Positions 63,961 to 64,000 of a DNA stretch of 64,000 bases are shown here, one piece after another. The stretch is from Synechococcus sp. A15-62. GTDB lineage: Bacteria > Cyanobacteriota > Cyanobacteriia > PCC-6307 > Cyanobiaceae. Both the position numbers and the translations under genes were made by a program. How positions within the stretch are numbered: position 1 is the stretch's first letter; every line of letters begins with the position of its first letter. The DNA is taken from contig NZ_CP047950.1 of NCBI RefSeq assembly GCF_014280075.1, positions 2,230,141 to 2,294,140 on the forward strand, written 5' to 3'. A model generated the notes under the pieces. The model made no database searches. It had not been told where the DNA came from and worked only from the letters and a program-made list of their open reading frames with translations.

Positions 63961-64000
63961 CTCAGCCCTGGCTCGTCGAGAAATGTTGTGAGGGCTGGGT

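Noticed and set aside
1..64000. tRNA, rRNA, CRISPR arrays and known riboswitches
   Set aside because: None was recognised on either strand by reading; a covariance-model scan would be needed to exclude them fully.

Overview
The window reads as chromosomal DNA of a marine picocyanobacterium, most likely Synechococcus subcluster 5.1. The reasons are the dense GC-rich coding with 1-4 bp gene overlaps, a photosystem II subunit (PsbQ), a Tic20-family protein, sucrose-phosphate synthase, an NtcA-type nitrogen regulon, and a nitrate/nitrite gene cluster of the marine Synechococcus kind. No strain can be fixed from sequence reading alone. No tRNA, rRNA, CRISPR array, integrase or insertion sequence was recognised.

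Region 1 (1-1900): the 3' end of an alpha-E (DUF403) gene, a transglutaminase-like protease and a cupin-like protein. Region 2 (1980-20505): the nitrate/nitrite assimilation island. It carries the transporter nrtP, nitrate reductase narB, its partner narM, nearly the whole molybdenum cofactor pathway (moaA, mobA, moaC, moeA, moaE, moaD, moaB), siroheme genes (cobA and a CbiX/SirB-like chelatase), nitrite reductase nirA, a 44-aa microprotein, the nitrite channel focA, a HEAT-repeat protein and cyanase cynS. The logic is closed: nitrate enters by NrtP, NarB (Mo cofactor) makes nitrite, NirA (siroheme) makes ammonium, and FocA moves nitrite. NtcA-type palindromes stand upstream of nirA (perfect), upstream of a TrpD2-like gene (perfect and fully symmetric) and upstream of nrtP (one mismatch).

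Region 3 (20506-37814): TrpD2-like protein, GNAT acetyltransferase, MFS exporter, polyphosphate kinase, a group 2 sigma factor, a phytol/dolichol kinase-like protein, DAHP synthase, aconitase B, a ClC antiporter, a radical SAM protein, an O-antigen ligase-like protein, PurU, PsbQ and an FAD oxidoreductase. Region 4 (about 37836-40440): an AT-rich insert holding one NylB/beta-lactamase-like hydrolase between long non-coding flanks. Region 5 (40444-64000): dnaK, aroE, tic20-like, rpsF, argG, mraY, several small proteins, two peptidoglycan enzymes, purT, sucrose-phosphate synthase, uvrA, recN, a UbiB-type kinase, three DUF1400-type proteins and thrC. The last 200 bases hold a cluster of DnaA-box-like sequences, which suggests the replication origin.

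The most unusual observations are: three genes whose reading frames give no ATG/GTG/TTG start that preserves the fold, two of them with a CTG in a CTGA overlap behind a well-spaced Shine-Dalgarno; a 44-aa peptide with an internal 11-residue duplication between nirA and focA; a fully symmetric NtcA site in front of a TrpD2 gene; a 17-bp perfect palindrome upstream of an orphan cynS; an Arg/Asp/Tyr-rich 101-aa protein just upstream of nirA; a possible switching leader before mraY; a Yfr1-like motif; and two strand-specific terminators with no matching gene.
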